NCBI GenBank assembly: GCA_037447655.1
Contig: JBBHKE010002466.1
Span: 62,001 to 126,000 of the forward strand
Direction: 5' to 3'
Origin: Zygnema cylindricum
Taxonomy: Eukaryota > Streptophyta > Zygnematophyceae > Zygnematales > Zygnemataceae
Length of the DNA stretch: 64,000 bases
The notes under the pieces are model-generated. The model searched no databases and was not told where the DNA came from. It worked only from the letters and a program-made list of their open reading frames with translations. This document shows positions 47,001 through 56,723 of this stretch, piece after piece (the first letter of the stretch is position 1; each line of letters opens with the position of its first letter). A program made the translations under genes and the position numbers.

Positions 47001-47049
47001 TCCGGAAAGCGGCCAAGTCCAGAGAATCTCCTAGATTCCCCGACGCCAT
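34619..47049 (-). CDS. RRP43: Exosome complex core subunit RRP43 (RNase PH fold), exons interrupted by retrotransposons
   Basis: Minus-strand exons: 46902-47049 (ATG at 47049), 46127-46196, 45178-45283, 35150-35616 and 34619-34714 (stop). The reading gives FRRLYPDEFFEKF, VRPDGRPLGRCRTT, AMLAAVKLEVMTPKSASPTK, VEFQMPPLCSPHLRPGRPSE, VQLPAVTV, SLTIALYKNYLLSDPSSEEE, CLQKAGGSQNATTATLL and DCMAVARLRVKEVRKLL. This is the RRP43 order; RRP43 is one of the six inactive RNase PH-like ring subunits that channel RNA to the exosome nucleases. Two parts are not located: the short strand normally reading ADGSA between exons 1 and 2, and about 55 residues (SGKxAW...DADGxxxDAxLLAA-type) between exons 3 and 4. 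The latter falls in a 9.6 kb interval occupied by two LINE copies and an assembly gap. Exon 4 has two long charged insertions. The gene may be intact but misassembled, or broken. Confidence 0.85.
34714..35149 (-). other. Last RRP43 intron
   Basis: Intron from GTGAGT (donor after 35150) to TTTCCAG (before 34714). It includes a pyrimidine tract on the coding strand (+ strand GGGAGG, about 35017-35130) and a TATCGATATCGATG-rich fragment at about 34930-35000 like those at 1.1 and 19.3 kb. Confidence 0.7.
35210..35305 (-). repeat. In-frame GGGAGA purine expansion inside RRP43 exon 4
   Basis: On the coding strand the exon passes without a stop from SISVAFSGG through about 28 residues of Gly/Arg/Glu repeat (GRGREGERLGEGG..., EEGEGEERL) to VCLQKAGG. 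In other RRP43 proteins only 4-6 residues separate these two strands. A second acidic insert (NEREENPPKEGEEAQEGEV and following, about 35445-35570) lies in the loop before the KRLKLGPIPVSL block. Confidence 0.85.
35738..35747. other. Assembly gap (10 N)
   Basis: Ten Ns stand between a T-rich left side and an A-rich right side, inside the RRP43 interval where coding exons are missing. Ten is a common placeholder size, so the true length is unknown. Confidence 1.
36341..36643 (+). CDS. Small open frame shared by both composite copies (hypothetical)
   Basis: 100 codons (VLGWMLHWLSFQFCIAVLP, MKKRGDQRWCVGAS), also open in copy B at 48019-48324. The copies differ by one in-frame 3-base indel (STLPF versus STLLPF) and a few substitutions. 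Copy B has GTG where copy A has ATG, so translation is doubtful. It contains two units of the 18-bp minisatellite. No family recognised. Confidence 0.25.
   Translation: MLFKRAHAKNEISMGETVRKVETVRTFLARLRFFAAGTVLGWMLHWLSFQFCIAVLPYFLTELEFFQNRSTLPFALTAKCCPQAKHMKKRGDQRWCVGAS
39290..39595 (+). CDS. Conserved open frame captured inside the composite repeat (hypothetical exon)
   Basis: About 101 codons open after an acceptor-like site (TTTTTCCGTCGCAG), reading VSQYDFLSFHSENPPLKQSV, NNNDVISFVKLPSFMLALKC, YKDMRDASHTLHRELRHGY and ending GYACIRIT. Copy B (50719-51027) is open over the same stretch despite base changes and an in-frame 3-base indel (LFTPF versus LLSTPF), while the LINE sequence on both sides is full of stops. 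It may be a captured host exon or an element protein. No family recognised. Confidence 0.35.
   Translation, partial: VSQYDFLSFHSENPPLKQSVTIRRIHNNNDVISFVKLPSFMLALKCNQKVCTGLSTPFNLFTPFNFKSDSASWHAYYKDMRDASHTLHRELRHGYACIRIT
40445..40728 (+). repeat. Four tandem 71-bp units at the head of the full-length LINE
   Basis: Units start at 40445, 40516, 40587 and 40658 with CGTCTTTTCCTCCTGCACTA; the first three are almost identical and the fourth is degenerate (CTGCTACTCCCGATAA). Because 71 is not a multiple of three no protein repeat results. The position fits a 5' UTR promoter array of a non-LTR retrotransposon. Confidence 0.9.
41374..44682 (+). CDS. LINE polyprotein: zinc finger, reverse transcriptase, PD-(D/E)XK endonuclease
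   Basis: 1,102 codons from the first ATG; the ATG at 41566 (MTMSDRESS) is the likelier start because residues 1-64 are translated C-rich repeat. A CX2C-X12-H-X3-C finger is at residues 95-115 (CNGCHNRF...). The reverse transcriptase spans about 330-620 with NGGIRPIAVGEVLYRL, LQVDVSNAFNTVDR (catalytic Asp), TGTRQGDPLGG and VADDTHI (the FADD-box equivalent). C-terminal CSCG...DGVHLLRC...H is the CCHC knuckle, followed by VRREVSHIIPSRRIDLVLL and FGDIVVA, the PD-(D/E)XK nuclease of R2/CRE/NeSL-type LINEs. There is no N-terminal APE nuclease. The frame is fully open with all motifs, so the copy may be recently active. Sister copies are at 35865 and 47530. Confidence 0.9.
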   Translation: MPPPPFWSLPPYPPPFSPLQLFYHTTHVSFPLPFPPSTSHVFLSSFLFPPSSPSITSHASPSHSMTMSDRESSPLLPHSPLPPKPRTQASTRVECNGCHNRFATGAGIARHTKSCKQFLAHSDPSSSTLSSTTLSSGPTNKDWAFVRDLDVLGAYDVGAPRPRLYTRIPMAVRIIVQDALHLPLSRIYSDPTDVGPWHLLFMFSLWVLVLPGRGGGSGARETMARCRRFLRGDWRALHAEHEDRVASVSFMPRRTSRTSDVPSTYRRAVHLGRVGELSRAVRALEPFNPAPRSAATVEILRALHPPAPSPQPPSIHTFEPTECFLLDRDSLIKALTTSPHLSAGGPSGTVYELFRDVLPPESGARGFDMFFRVCSLIAAGTVPSRICDLLTASRLVAVTKPNGGIRPIAVGEVLYRLVARAICIQLQPAFHDYFSPHQFGVATRGGCEAVVHGIRALLDAHPDWLVLQVDVSNAFNTVDRNAIFSELMAAPSPIAQIFPFVRAFYSLSSSLSFSTDDGLVPLSSTTGTRQGDPLGGHLFALAHYRALRASAAAYPSCLFPSVADDTHIIGPSDQVIPAYNYFKARLAELNLSVQPSKCVVWSPRPIPLSFTPPSGFLTPLPTEGIRVLGCPLGSDPYVTKFLDSALQTDLSHVDDLPHLSDPQVAFALLTRCFPARPSYLTRTSPPTPSFVSSLCAFDDRLMDVLHTLLGRGAFDRESGPAARIQASLPVSAGGLGLLSTARVAPAAYLGSWCLVASTIVSRFVAGDTPILAAVVPRVSDGELAFQRSLLDASRSLNPSTIEDMPMFSTLVTTSVARVQESISDRVVAAIKSQLLEALPSNSSRARFLSCGGPGSGAWLLAVPILSTLRFSPAQFTTALRFRLGLPHPPLLGSLVCSCGHVLEPDGVHLLRCSHGGELILAHDTIRDTIATIASEGGFSVRREVSHIIPSRRIDLVLLDGARRTFGDIVVANPTSTTVVNQAARHVGVAARDAANRKERDYAHRDAMDGFIPMAVEIFGCLGVVLDEFFRTCGRRSFERLGPGSPSVSVLTSFFRQRFSVALQRVLASILLRSSITVMDRRRVPELPPRAPPGFGDLRGCFR
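44973..45177 (-). repeat. GA/CT microsatellite next to RRP43 exon 3 (donor side)
   Basis: GGGAGAGAG on the + strand, i.e. CT-rich on the gene's strand, abutting the donor of the exon at 45178-45283. It directly follows the LINE 3' end. Confidence 0.8.
45284..45435 (-). repeat. GA/CT microsatellite forming the acceptor tract of RRP43 exon 3
   Basis: GAGAGA-rich on the + strand; on the coding strand the CT run ends in CTCTCTCCAG directly before the exon at 45283. The polypyrimidine tract of the acceptor therefore appears to be an expanded microsatellite. Confidence 0.8.
46201..46901 (-). other. First RRP43 intron(s), with an unresolved small exon
   Basis: Between GTACGA (donor after 46902) and TTCTTGCAG (before 46196). 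A run on the minus strand near 46425-46470 reads NFVDGSDEWCIRM and is the only DGS-containing stretch, but it lacks clear splice sites and cannot be accepted as the ADGSA exon. CGTAAAAATTGCATT-like repeats fill 46570-46720. Confidence 0.4.
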
Positions 47050-47280
47050 AGCCACCAAAATTAGTGTGGATGACGACGACGATGGATCTGATAAACCCTA
47101 ACCCTAAAATTCTGAGAAGGAAGAATTCCTAAAATATGGAGAAGACGATTTCATGCTTAAGATTCCGATGCCGATTCGCCGATATTTTTGGTGAAGCACA
47201 ATCCTCAGGAAATTTTCGGGTTGCTGTAACGTATACGCGGAAATTTAAAAAATATAAACTTTATTGCAAACTTTTAAGTG

Positions 47281-47553
47281 CGGGGAAAGGTGGAAACCGT
47301 GCGAAAGGTGGATACCGTGCGAAAGGTGGATATTGTGCGAAAGGTGGATACCGTGCGAAGGGGGGAAACCGTGCCAAAGGTGGAAACCGTGCGAAAGGGG
47401 GAAACCGTGCGAAAGGGGGAAACCGTGCGAAAGGGAGAAACCGTGCGAAAGGGGGAAACCGTGCGAAAGGGAGAAACCGTGCGAAAGGGGAAAACCGTGC
47501 GAAAGGGAGAAACCGTGCGAAAGGTGGAAACCATGCGAAAGGGGGAAACCATT
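47281..47553. repeat. 18-bp minisatellite upstream of RRP43
   Basis: About 15 units of GAAAGGGGGAAACCGTGC with G/T and A/G variants. All six frames stay mostly open because 18 is a multiple of three. It begins 232 bases upstream of the RRP43 ATG and runs directly into composite copy B. Two units of the same 18-mer recur inside both composite copies (about 36386-36418 and 48058-48091). Confidence 0.92.
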
Positions 47554-50500
47554 GAGGTTTCATTCGTTAAAATTTTGAAATTTTTACGATTATGCGTTAT
47601 TTTTAGGGTTTTTTACTTTTTTGAACTTTTCGTAAATTTCGTATACTTTTCGTGTACGGATGGGTTGTACGGACTAACACTGTACGGACGTGTGGACTGT
47701 ACGGTATTTACGGGTTTTTACGGGTTGTTTAAGGGTGGAAATTGTACGGATGTACGGAATGTCCCGGTGGAAACTGTACGGACGTACTGAATGTACGGAA
47801 TTAAAAAAAAAAAAAAACGATCCTTCATTTCCGTGCGCGAATTTGAATTGGATTTGGAATTCGAACTTTCGATTAATAGTTTAAGTTGTCGTATAATTTT
47901 TCATTTTGATTAAATGTTTTCGAGTTTTTCTTATTTTTATTTTATAATTAAGTCAAAAATGGTCAACGCATTTTTAAAAATCTAAAATTTTGAAAAATGC
48001 GCATATGCATTCTTTTTCGTGCTTTTCAAACGTGCGCATACTAAGAATGAAATCTCTATGGGGGAAACCGTGCGAAAGGTGGAAACCGTGCGGACATTTC
48101 TCGCAAGATTGCGAATTTTTGCGGTTGGTACAGTATTAGGGTGGATGCTCCATTGGCTCAGTTTCCAGTTCTGCATTGCAGTTCTGCCATATTTTGTAAC
48201 TGAGCTCGATTTTTTTCAAAATAGATCAACACTACTTCCATTTGCACTCACAGCAAAATGTTGCCCTCAAGCTAGACACATGAAAAAGAGAGGCGACCAG
48301 CGGTGGTGTGTCGGTGCCTCTTAGAGATAATATATATGTGTTTTTTTTTCACATACCCATAAAAGATATATCGGTTCGTACATAGGTAAGTAAATTATCG
48401 CGATATTTTATGGATACATGGGTTTGATATGACTCTGAAAAAAAAAAATCTTGGTTTGTAGTAGTTTTTGAAGGGTTTTATCGGAAGAAGTTTGTGTACT
48501 TAAGTGGTGCGCTACTTCTTAAAGTTTTGTACAAAGTACGGACAAACTTGTGATATGTGACGTGACATACTACACACAATGTATACAATATAATACTATA
48601 TATTTAGTATTAGGGTTATAGTAACATTATATGTTTAAATATTTATCAACGATAACAAATTTATTCATCTCGGAGCGTTATATTGAGCTCCCTTGCCATT
48701 ATATGACGGATAATCTTAGTCATCAAATTATAGCAATACAAAATTTACCCATGCACAACACTAGTGATAACCATACAAGGACACTTGAAGTGAATAGATA
48801 ATGGAGCGTCATAAGAGACATGACATGACGTACATAAAAATATGAGTCCGGGGGTACAAAAGGGGTGGCATGGCCAAAACTGAAAAACTACAAGCAGGGC
48901 AATAAAAAGTTAAGAAAGCAACGTGAACACATAAAAATGGCAAGTTGAATAAAAGCACCCAAACTCAAAATGAAAAGCACGGCAACTTACTAAACTAAAA
49001 CTACAACCCCAACCCCAACTCAATTAAATATCTACGTACATAGACTCCATAACTTCCAAAACAAAAAGGCACCATTCAACGTCACCTAAAATCTAACGAC
49101 GTCACAGTGACAATGGCGATACTAGCTTCGTGTTGTTACAAAGGGAGGATGTGAGGCATTTGTTCATGGTCTCCGAGCTCCTTAGGATTTCCATTCGGAT
49201 ATAATGGTCTTCGGGTGGATATGGCCAACGTCTTCAACACATCGTAATGTTATCTTTTGAGAACTTAGACGTGCACCATCCCTAATAAACCATTTTTTTT
49301 TTGTTCATGCATTTTATTCTCAATTGAGCTTTCTTATATTTCCTCTTGGAGGTCTCTTCAATGGTGTTGCCGCCTTAGAATTTGCGACGGGCACTCGCCA
49401 AAGTGATCCTTTAGGGGCATCTGTTTTCACTTAGGCCACCTTGAAGCTTTGCGAGCATCCTCTATGGCTTTCCTTTTTGATTCCCTTCGATCGAGGATGA
49501 CATGTCACAACGACCAAGTTATCGCCGCATTCATCATTTGGCGGAGCAACTTTATACAACTGGTTTATTTGTTAAACGCTTTGAATGTGTAGCTTGGTGC
49601 CCACAGGGTTGCCTTCTTACCTCCCCCGCCCCATTGGTTTTTGTATCGAGTCTCCGGAGGAGGGTACCAAAGCCTTAGGTTCCCCCACAAGAGCCCCTTC
49701 TTTTGTGAACTTAGTGCTTCGTGATGCGGTGCTAGAGGATTGCTCACACTGTGAAGGCTTTTGTAAGCTTTTGGACCCCAAAGTGGCGCTTGTAGTAATG
49801 AAATGTTGTTTTGCTCAACGTCCTCTCTATCTCACCTTAACATGTCTACTAACGAATTTTAACTTTGCTTTCTCATAAGGATTAAGACGACAGTTTTTTA
49901 TGTGTGCTACACCACCTAATTGCACATGGGACTTCTCATCGACATAAGAGATTGTTCGCCCGTCAGTAACCTAGCCTCTCAATTCCAAATAACGGGTTAG
50001 ATATGATTCTCGTGGCTAAAATTGCGACCCACAACATTTTTGGGTAGCTTAACTTTGGTGGCGCCTACCATCACATCTCATTCCATTATTGATGACCTCC
50101 GTATTCTAGCCTACGTCGTCTATAAAGTAGAGAAAATCTTATTTCTATTCCATGAGGCTCTTCTCTAACCTTGTGCACTACTACCTCCTAACGCCCAAAA
50201 TAAACTCCCGCTGGCCGCGGAGATTTTGGCACATTGGACAAGTTATGACGATTCCCTACGCAATTGAGCGCGAAAAACAATTGAAATTAAGGCTCGGGGA
50301 GTCCTCTACAGAGACTTCTCACTGCTTTACTTTATTGTGTTCCACTTGCCCTTCATTGGGCGCAAGCTGCGACTCTCCTTCAGTGAAGGAGGATAGCAGA
50401 TGCGACTCTCCTTCAGTGAAGGAGGATAGCAGATGGCAGGTAGGGGCTCTCTACCTCTAAGGTATGCTCCTAACATCCACAGTTGTCGGGGGTGTGGACT

Positions 50501-51897
50501 TCAGTTTGTTAGGCTTGTGGATAGTAATGTATTGTTGGTTTCTTCTCTTTGTTGGTGAGATCTTTGGTAAATTTAATTAGTTTTGGTGGTTACATGCGTT
50601 AGTTTTAGTTGAATTTTCCATTTGTTCTCTATGCCTTGTTATTTCATGATTCTTGTCATTTTTTATTTATTTTTTGTTTTTTTACCCTTCTTGTACCCTA
50701 TTGGTTTTTCCATTGCAGGTATCGCGATATGATTTTTTATCCTTCCACTCCGAAAACACCCCTCTAAAACAAAGTGTTACGGTTAGGCGTATTCGCAACA
50801 ATAATGACGTCAAAACTTTTGTAAAATTGCCTTTATTAATGTTGGCGCTTAAGTGCAACCAAAAAGTGTGTACGGGATTTCCCACTCCATTTAATTTGCT
50901 GTCCACTCCGTTCAATTTCAAGAGTGACAGTGCTTGTTGGCATTCATACTATGAAGACATGCGTGACGCATTCCATACTCTACATCGCGAATTGCGGCAT
51001 GGTTATGCATGCATACGCATCACATAGAGCACATAGACATCAAACTTTGAGCATAATCGTCACAAATGGGTACAAAATTTATCAGATATAGTTGGATTCA
51101 TACTTGCATGAAGATTCTTCATAAGGATTAATATCTTGTACCCTTATCCTAAATCTAAAGATGTTTGTGAGCTGCGCTCGTGCACAACTGAAATGTGAAT
51201 CCGTGGTATTATATTTGACTACCATTTCCGTGCACTTCTCTACCTCCTTATTTGAAGGTCGTGTGTTTCGCATACTTTTCATCGGGTGTAAAAAATTTTT
51301 GGCACCTTGGGCCATATTCTTAGACCTTGTCAGAATATATTTTGGCAACTAGTATCGTTCTCTCACTCTTGCTAAAAATCTGTCGGAAGGTTGTCTTGAT
51401 AGGTACATCATGTATTCTTTTTAGGGTGAATGAATATTTCTCCATAACGTGCACACTTCTGTAGGATTATTGATCCGACCCTTGAGGTCCTTAATTCTTT
51501 TATCGCCACCATTTATCTATGGCTTTACAACGAGTGCAAGCTTTTATCCTCTTTCGATCGACTATTGTGGTTATGGATCGTCGGCGCATTCCTAAACTCC
51601 CTCACCGTGCTCCTCCAAGCTTGGGGGGACTTACGAGGTTGCTTTTCATAGATCTTTAGTTAAGGTTTGGTTTGATCACCCTTGTTTGTGCACACTGTTG
51701 TGTCTTTCGCTCGGTGGTGTTGCTTCGTTGGGTGTCTTTGATTTTCCTGTCATTTTTATGTGTTTTTTTGGCCTTGCATTTCCTTTTTGCTTGCTCCCCT
51801 CCACATGTAGTTTCTTCAGTTTTGGCATTACCTACCCTTTTCGTTCCCATGGACTCGAGTGTTTTACCGCCGCGCTTTTTAATTAAGTCTTACTTTT
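47530..51897 (+). mobile_element. Composite repeat, copy B
   Basis: Matches copy A from the GGGGGAAACCATTGAGG word onward. It has a 0.35 kb segment (48739-49085) absent from A and lacks about 0.63 kb of LINE sequence (A 38186-38816). A 33-bp tandem duplication is at about 50368-50433 (GCGACTCTCCTTCAGTGAAG twice). LINE remnants are at 49090-50400 and about 51465-51655 (LPHRAPP-type end). The 3' end is complete: CGCGCTTTTTAATTAAG then TCTTACTT at 51897. Confidence 0.85.
50719..51027 (+). CDS. Copy-B version of the captured open frame (hypothetical)
   Basis: Counterpart of 39290-39595, preceded by TTTTCCATTGCAG. It reads VSRYDFLSFHSENTPLKQSV and ends RELRHGYACIRIT. Changes relative to copy A are spread out and never break the frame. 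No family recognised. Confidence 0.35.
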   Translation, partial: VSRYDFLSFHSENTPLKQSVTVRRIRNNNDVKTFVKLPLLMLALKCNQKVCTGFPTPFNLLSTPFNFKSDSACWHSYYEDMRDAFHTLHRELRHGYACIRIT

Positions 51898-53201
51898 AAA
51901 TGGGATTTTTTTTTTTTTTTTAGATTCTGAACTTCTGATTGGAAGCCTCCAAACAGGAAGAACGGACACGTGTACATGGAGAAAAGTTGATTGAAGCGGC
52001 AAAAACATCATCCACGCTAATGCAATAGTCTTTGTAATGCCACACCCTCACTTCTTTGCAGGATATTGCCTTGAAATTAGCGTTGTATTTCTGCACACAC
52101 CTAAGCATAATGGCTGTTTTTCCAACTAAGGGGAATCTTTCTTCTGTTCTGAGATTTTTCAAGGAGACTCGTATTTGCTTTCTTCTGATGTCCATTAAAC
52201 AAAACAATATTCCATCACCATTTCCTTCAAAACTATCGAAAAATGGCCTAAAAAAATCAAGAAAATTGACTGTTACGTGGAGCAAAAGATCAAACTGGCC
52301 ATTTCAAACACGACCAAAACCCAAAAGCAAAAATACGATCGCACAGTTCATACCAGTGTGTGAACTTCACTTTTTTGTATTCACAACATCGAGATCATAC
52401 CGGGTTCCTCCACGAAAACGTATGTGAGTAGTTTGCCGCTTTTTTATACATTCCATGTGATTTTTACCTGTGTTTGAATTCACGATTCAACCGACAAATT
52501 TGAGCCATAGAATTTAAGGCACCGAATCTCTCAAAAGATTTCGAACAGATACAAAAATCTTTCTCCGTGCAATTTAAAGTGAAAGCACCGACTACACGAT
52601 TAGTTTGCAACCTATTCACGCACTTTGTTCTATGACAAGAAAAAAAAAAGGGACGAAGGAAGCAGAAAAAACATAACACCGTTCGCACTAAAAAAAAAAC
52701 ATATTAATATTAAGAAGGAAGCAAAACAAAGCAAGTTATGCGCCAAAAACAAGAATGTCCAACTTTGAATATCCCGCGAAAAGCTGATTAGCAAACTGTA
52801 CCAGATCTCTCCACAAACTCTACTATTTTTACAAACCCGAAAATAAACGAGTTCCATCCACTTCCTAATTTTTTTTGTTGTGTCTGAAACGGTCGTCCCA
52901 AACGGTTCCATGGACATCTTTTGAATCGCCATCAGCCCCCTGAGACATCTTTCCACTCATCTCGAGAGTACTATAGGAAGTTGAGATGAAAACAAATTCA
53001 ATACCGTCTGAGCCCCAAGCTTGTTTCATTGTCACATGAAAAAATAGAAAAAAAACCAAGCATACAATTGTAAAATTCCAAAAGAGCACAAAAAAAACTC
53101 ACACCTCTTATGACTAGGATGATATGCGTCGCTCTCTGGCTCGCTCGCTTTCCTTCTCCCTCCCCCCCCCTGCCTCTCTCTCTCCCCCTCTCCCTCCCAC
53201 C
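51898..53201. other. DNA between composite copy B and the TIMMDC1-like gene
   Basis: No gene recognised. Bases about 51935-52030 (CACGTGTACATGGAGAAAA ... AACATCATCCACGCTAATG) look like a worn right half of a CAGTACACCG-family MITE. The 123-codon frame at 52056-52427 has no known motif. A CT-rich run (CTCGCTTTCCTTCTCCCTCC, 53140-53190) lies just past the TIMMDC1-like stop codon. Confidence 0.45.
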
Positions 53202-56200
53202 TTAAGTCGCATTTGTATCTTGAGAAGAGTCAGAAATTTCCTCCAAACGTTGCTCAAACTGACGCTCCATTCTCCTTATTGCTTGCTCCACTCCATCGGT
53301 CCTGTCATTGGTTTTGCTATCTTTCCTATCTGAAGGAGGAAGCATATTTTGCAAAGTAGTCTGAAGAAGGCCTGTATTACAGATATGATCATTTGTCACC
53401 CTCTCCTCTTAATCTCATTTGAGGATCATCGTAACGTATTACTACATGTTTTTTTTGTGCAAGAGGAAACCGGAACAGCCAAGGTTTAGAATACTACAAA
53501 TGACAAAAAATAACAGGAAATAGTGGAGAAGGAAAGTGATCGTCATTGGCCGTTTCAACATTTTTAAGTTTGAGAATAAAACTGTCGTTTTGTTTGAGAA
53601 TAACAGGTCTCTAAGATTGACGAGAAACCATTACTAAGTTTGAAAATAAACTGATCTCTAAATGATCTCCAGATTTAAAAACAAACTCACTGATCTCGAT
53701 ATGACATCCAGGTTTAAAAACATACAAACTGAACTCTAAATGATCTTCAGGTTTAAGAACATACTGACTGATCTCCAAGTTCACGAAGAACTGGCTCGAT
53801 TCTACGTTTGACAACAGACTGACCTTTTAGGCTTGAAAACAAACTGATCTCTAAGTGATCTCCAGGTCTGCGAACGAACAAACTGACCTCTAAGTTCTAA
53901 AAGAACAGGGTTGTTTCTGATCTTGAAAAAAAAACTGATGTCCAAGTTCAAGAACATAAAAGATTTCTCCAGGTTTGAGAATAACCTAACTTTTTCTCTA
54001 AGTTCAAAAACAAGGTCAAGGAATCTCACCGAGAGGAAGAGCAAGCACAGCTCCAACAATTGCTCCCCTGGCTCCTCCTTGCAATCGTGCCACTGCTGGG
54101 CCAGGCACTGAACCAGACCAGAGAAAATAATCCTATTTTTGGTGTTATTCTCTATTGTATAAGAAACAGCAATTCCTATTCAAAGAATTTTGGCACAACA
54201 GACGGGCAGTATAGAGTAGTTTTTGTGAAGTATGCATGGTCGCATGAGGGTGAAATTTCAGAACCCTGTAAAACATGAACAAAACATGAACCCTGTAAAA
54301 AATCCGATTATGTAGAACAATGCATGAAACATGTCGAAATCATGTCCTTGCAGGGGTGAAATTTGAGAACAATGCATACTATAGAGGAGAAATGAGAACC
54401 GTGCCAAACTGCGTCGCAGGCATTTAGCGTACAAACTCGAGAACAATGGATGACTCACTTGAAAGGCCAACTACGGCTGCCGTTGTGGCTCCGGCAGCGA
54501 CCACATTCACTGTGTCTCTTCGGTCACGGTGGACAGCCATGGCTAGTTGAACCCCGGAGAAGAGCCCTGCAAGGGTGCCTAATTGAACTCCTCCAAGGAC
54601 ACTCGCTCGGGATATACGGAGGAGCCTCTCTTCCATCAAGGTACGTTTTGTTTGCGGGAACTCATTAGGGACATTTTTCGGTGGATAGGCAGTTGGTAAA
54701 ACTGCATCTTGATTTGGCTGCACCCTCTCTACCATCACACAACGTCTTGCCTCATAATCACAACCATGAAATCATCCTTTATGTGTACACTGTCTATAGC
54801 TACTAGAGTTGATCCCTCTACTCCAAGTGAGTGGTTTTTTTTACGCAAAATCATGCATTAGTGTTAGTAACACTAATTAGTTAAGTGGCCTCATAATGAG
54901 CCACAAGGGAAAGCATAATATAGTTTTGTCGATTTAACAAAGTGTTACGCTAATCAATGGAAGGTGTACTCTTTGCTCTATAGTACTTCAAAGAAAGAAG
55001 TGAACAAATGAAAAAATACTGCTGAAATCTGCATGGCAACATTTCAAACCTGAATTCTCTAAGAAAAATGTTGAAAGAAAACCTCAAAGCTCTAAAGACC
55101 CCTAAATCTCCTCAAAAATCCTCAACCACAAAAACAATATGACAGATGAACAGCAATCACTCATGACAGTCACAATAGACGAAATCCTTGTCTTCCTCTG
55201 AGGGTAGCAAGCATTCCCTAAGACAAGTCATCAAAACTATAGTTCAAATGTGTGAAAACAAATGCATTTGATGTCTTGTCCTCTTATATTACGTGCATAG
55301 TATGAGGTTACCACACATAGCGTTTCTGATAGTTTTCACACATTTGAACATCTTCAAGTATAATTAACATAGAATACAGGACAACCGCATGTAGCATTTC
55401 CAATTGCATTCGCATATTTAACTGTGACAAAGCGCAGCAAGGGCAGGCACGTACAAATGGAACAATTGGAACTACATGTGGTTGTGCCGTACTATGTGCA
55501 TTTTACACTCAGAAAAACCAAATGATACGCTAGTAGTACAGGGTTACCGCACCTAGTGTTTCCATTTTCACACATGTGGACTAGGATCAAAACGCAACAA
55601 GGGCAAGCACATACCATACTGCCCGAGGCAGCTTCACGAAGGCCACCATACATCATTCCTGCCAGCATTCCTGCAGTCGTTATGGCAGCCCACTCATCCA
55701 CCTCTGGTGGCATCTGTTGTATCCAGCTTGAGGAGGAGAGGGAGGGGAGAGGGAGAGGAGAAGGAGAGGTGAGAAGCAGTAACAGAGGAAGAGGGGAGTT
55801 GCGAAACGCGAGAGGCGCAGAGGAGAGGGAGAAACAGCAGTGGGAAAGAAAGAGACAGATTAAACCACAAACACCTTCCTTTGTAACATGACCATAGTAA
55901 TAATATGCGAAAATGTACGGAAACGCTATATGTGGTTACCCCATATTGTACGCATACTGTACTCGGAAAACCTGTATAATAAGCATATAATACGAAGTCA
56001 TCAAAAAAAGTGCTTCCATGCCATTTTGCACTTTTAAAATATAAACATAACACCCTCTCTCCCTCTCTCCCTCTCTCCCTCTCTCCCTCTCTTAGGATGA
56101 AAGCCACAGTTTTTCTTAGTATTAACAAGAGACGATGTCATTAAAATTTACATGCTACAATTTCCTTTATTTTTAACCTTTACAAGCTACAACTCTCTTT

Positions 56201-56723
56201 ACAAGCTACGCTTTTAGTAGTATTTACATGCTTTAATTTTCGAAGGATTTACAATCCACGATTTCCATACAATATTCTCAGAAAGCTACAATTTTCATAG
56301 GATTTACAAAATGTAATTTTCTTAGGCCTTAGAAGCTACAGTTTTCTTAGAATTGACAAGCTACAATTTCCGTAGGCGATACAAGCTACAATTTTCTAGG
56401 ATTTCCAAGGTACAATTTCTATGGCTTTAGGAGCTACAATTTTTTTTAGGTTACACCACCAACAAATAACTACAATACTCAGAAATTGCAAGCTACAACT
56501 TCCATAGGTTTTAAAAAGCTACAATTTGCTTAGGCTGTACAAACTACAATGATTAAGATTCACAAGCAATTTTTTTTTCTCAACATTTACAAGCTACAGT
56601 TTTCTTAGAATTAACAATCTACAATTTTCCTAGGTTTTTACAAGCTATTCTTGCTCGTGTGTTACCAGCAATAGTATGACTGACCTCCACAAGAATCTTC
56701 TCTTGTTGAGAGCTCTCCGCCAT
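53202..56723 (-). CDS. Tim17/Tim22/Tim23-family protein resembling complex I assembly factor TIMMDC1, complete
   Basis: Five minus-strand exons, 56685-56723, 55615-55713, 54459-54750, 54030-54107 and 53202-53371, with GT-AG sites and matching phases, give 225 residues. It starts MAESSQQEKILVE, then MPPEVDEWAAITTAGMLAGM, MYGGLREAA, RISRASVLGGVQLGTLAGLF, HRDRRDTVNVVAAGATTAAV and LQGGARGAIVGAVLALPLG, followed by a charged coiled-coil tail (VEQAIRRMERQFEQRLEEIS). Four Gly-rich hydrophobic segments with the GxxxG spacing and the xYRxxD-like HRDRRD step between segments 2 and 3 match the Tim17 fold. The order, and the GGxxGAxLxxPLG block before a long soluble tail, resembles TIMMDC1, an inner-membrane factor for the complex I membrane arm. 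A PRAT-type importer is the alternative. No damage seen. Confidence 0.8.
53570..54010. repeat. Imperfect 50-65 bp repeats in the last TIMMDC1-like intron
   Basis: Units containing AAACTGATCTCTAAATGATC or TCCAGGTTTAAAAACA variants, about seven of them, spread through the intron 53372-54029. Confidence 0.65.
55228..55368. mobile_element. MITE, ATGTGGTTACCCC/TTCAAATGTGTGAAAAC family
   Basis: Left end TAGTTCAAATGTGTGAAAAC and right end GTTTTCACACATTTGAAC are inverted copies. It lies in the second TIMMDC1-like intron. A related piece at 55540-55580 shares GGTTACCGCACCTAGTG. Confidence 0.6.
56130..56650. repeat. 25-33 bp minisatellite in TIMMDC1-like intron 1
   Basis: About 16 units based on TTTACAAGCTACAATTTTCT TAG-like sequence, with length variation. 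It fills over half of the 971-bp intron 55714-56684. A CCCTCTCT microsatellite (56050-56094) stands before it. Confidence 0.8.

Noticed and set aside
46902-47049. First reading of RRP43 exon 1 as ending after about 46 residues with a stop
   Set aside because: A base-by-base check of the complement gave the continuous VRPDGRPLGRCRTT frame and a GTACGA donor, so the stop was a transcription slip.
47136-47555. 139-codon frame of AKGGNR repeats
   Set aside because: The 18-bp minisatellite keeps several frames open on both strands; no conserved flanks.
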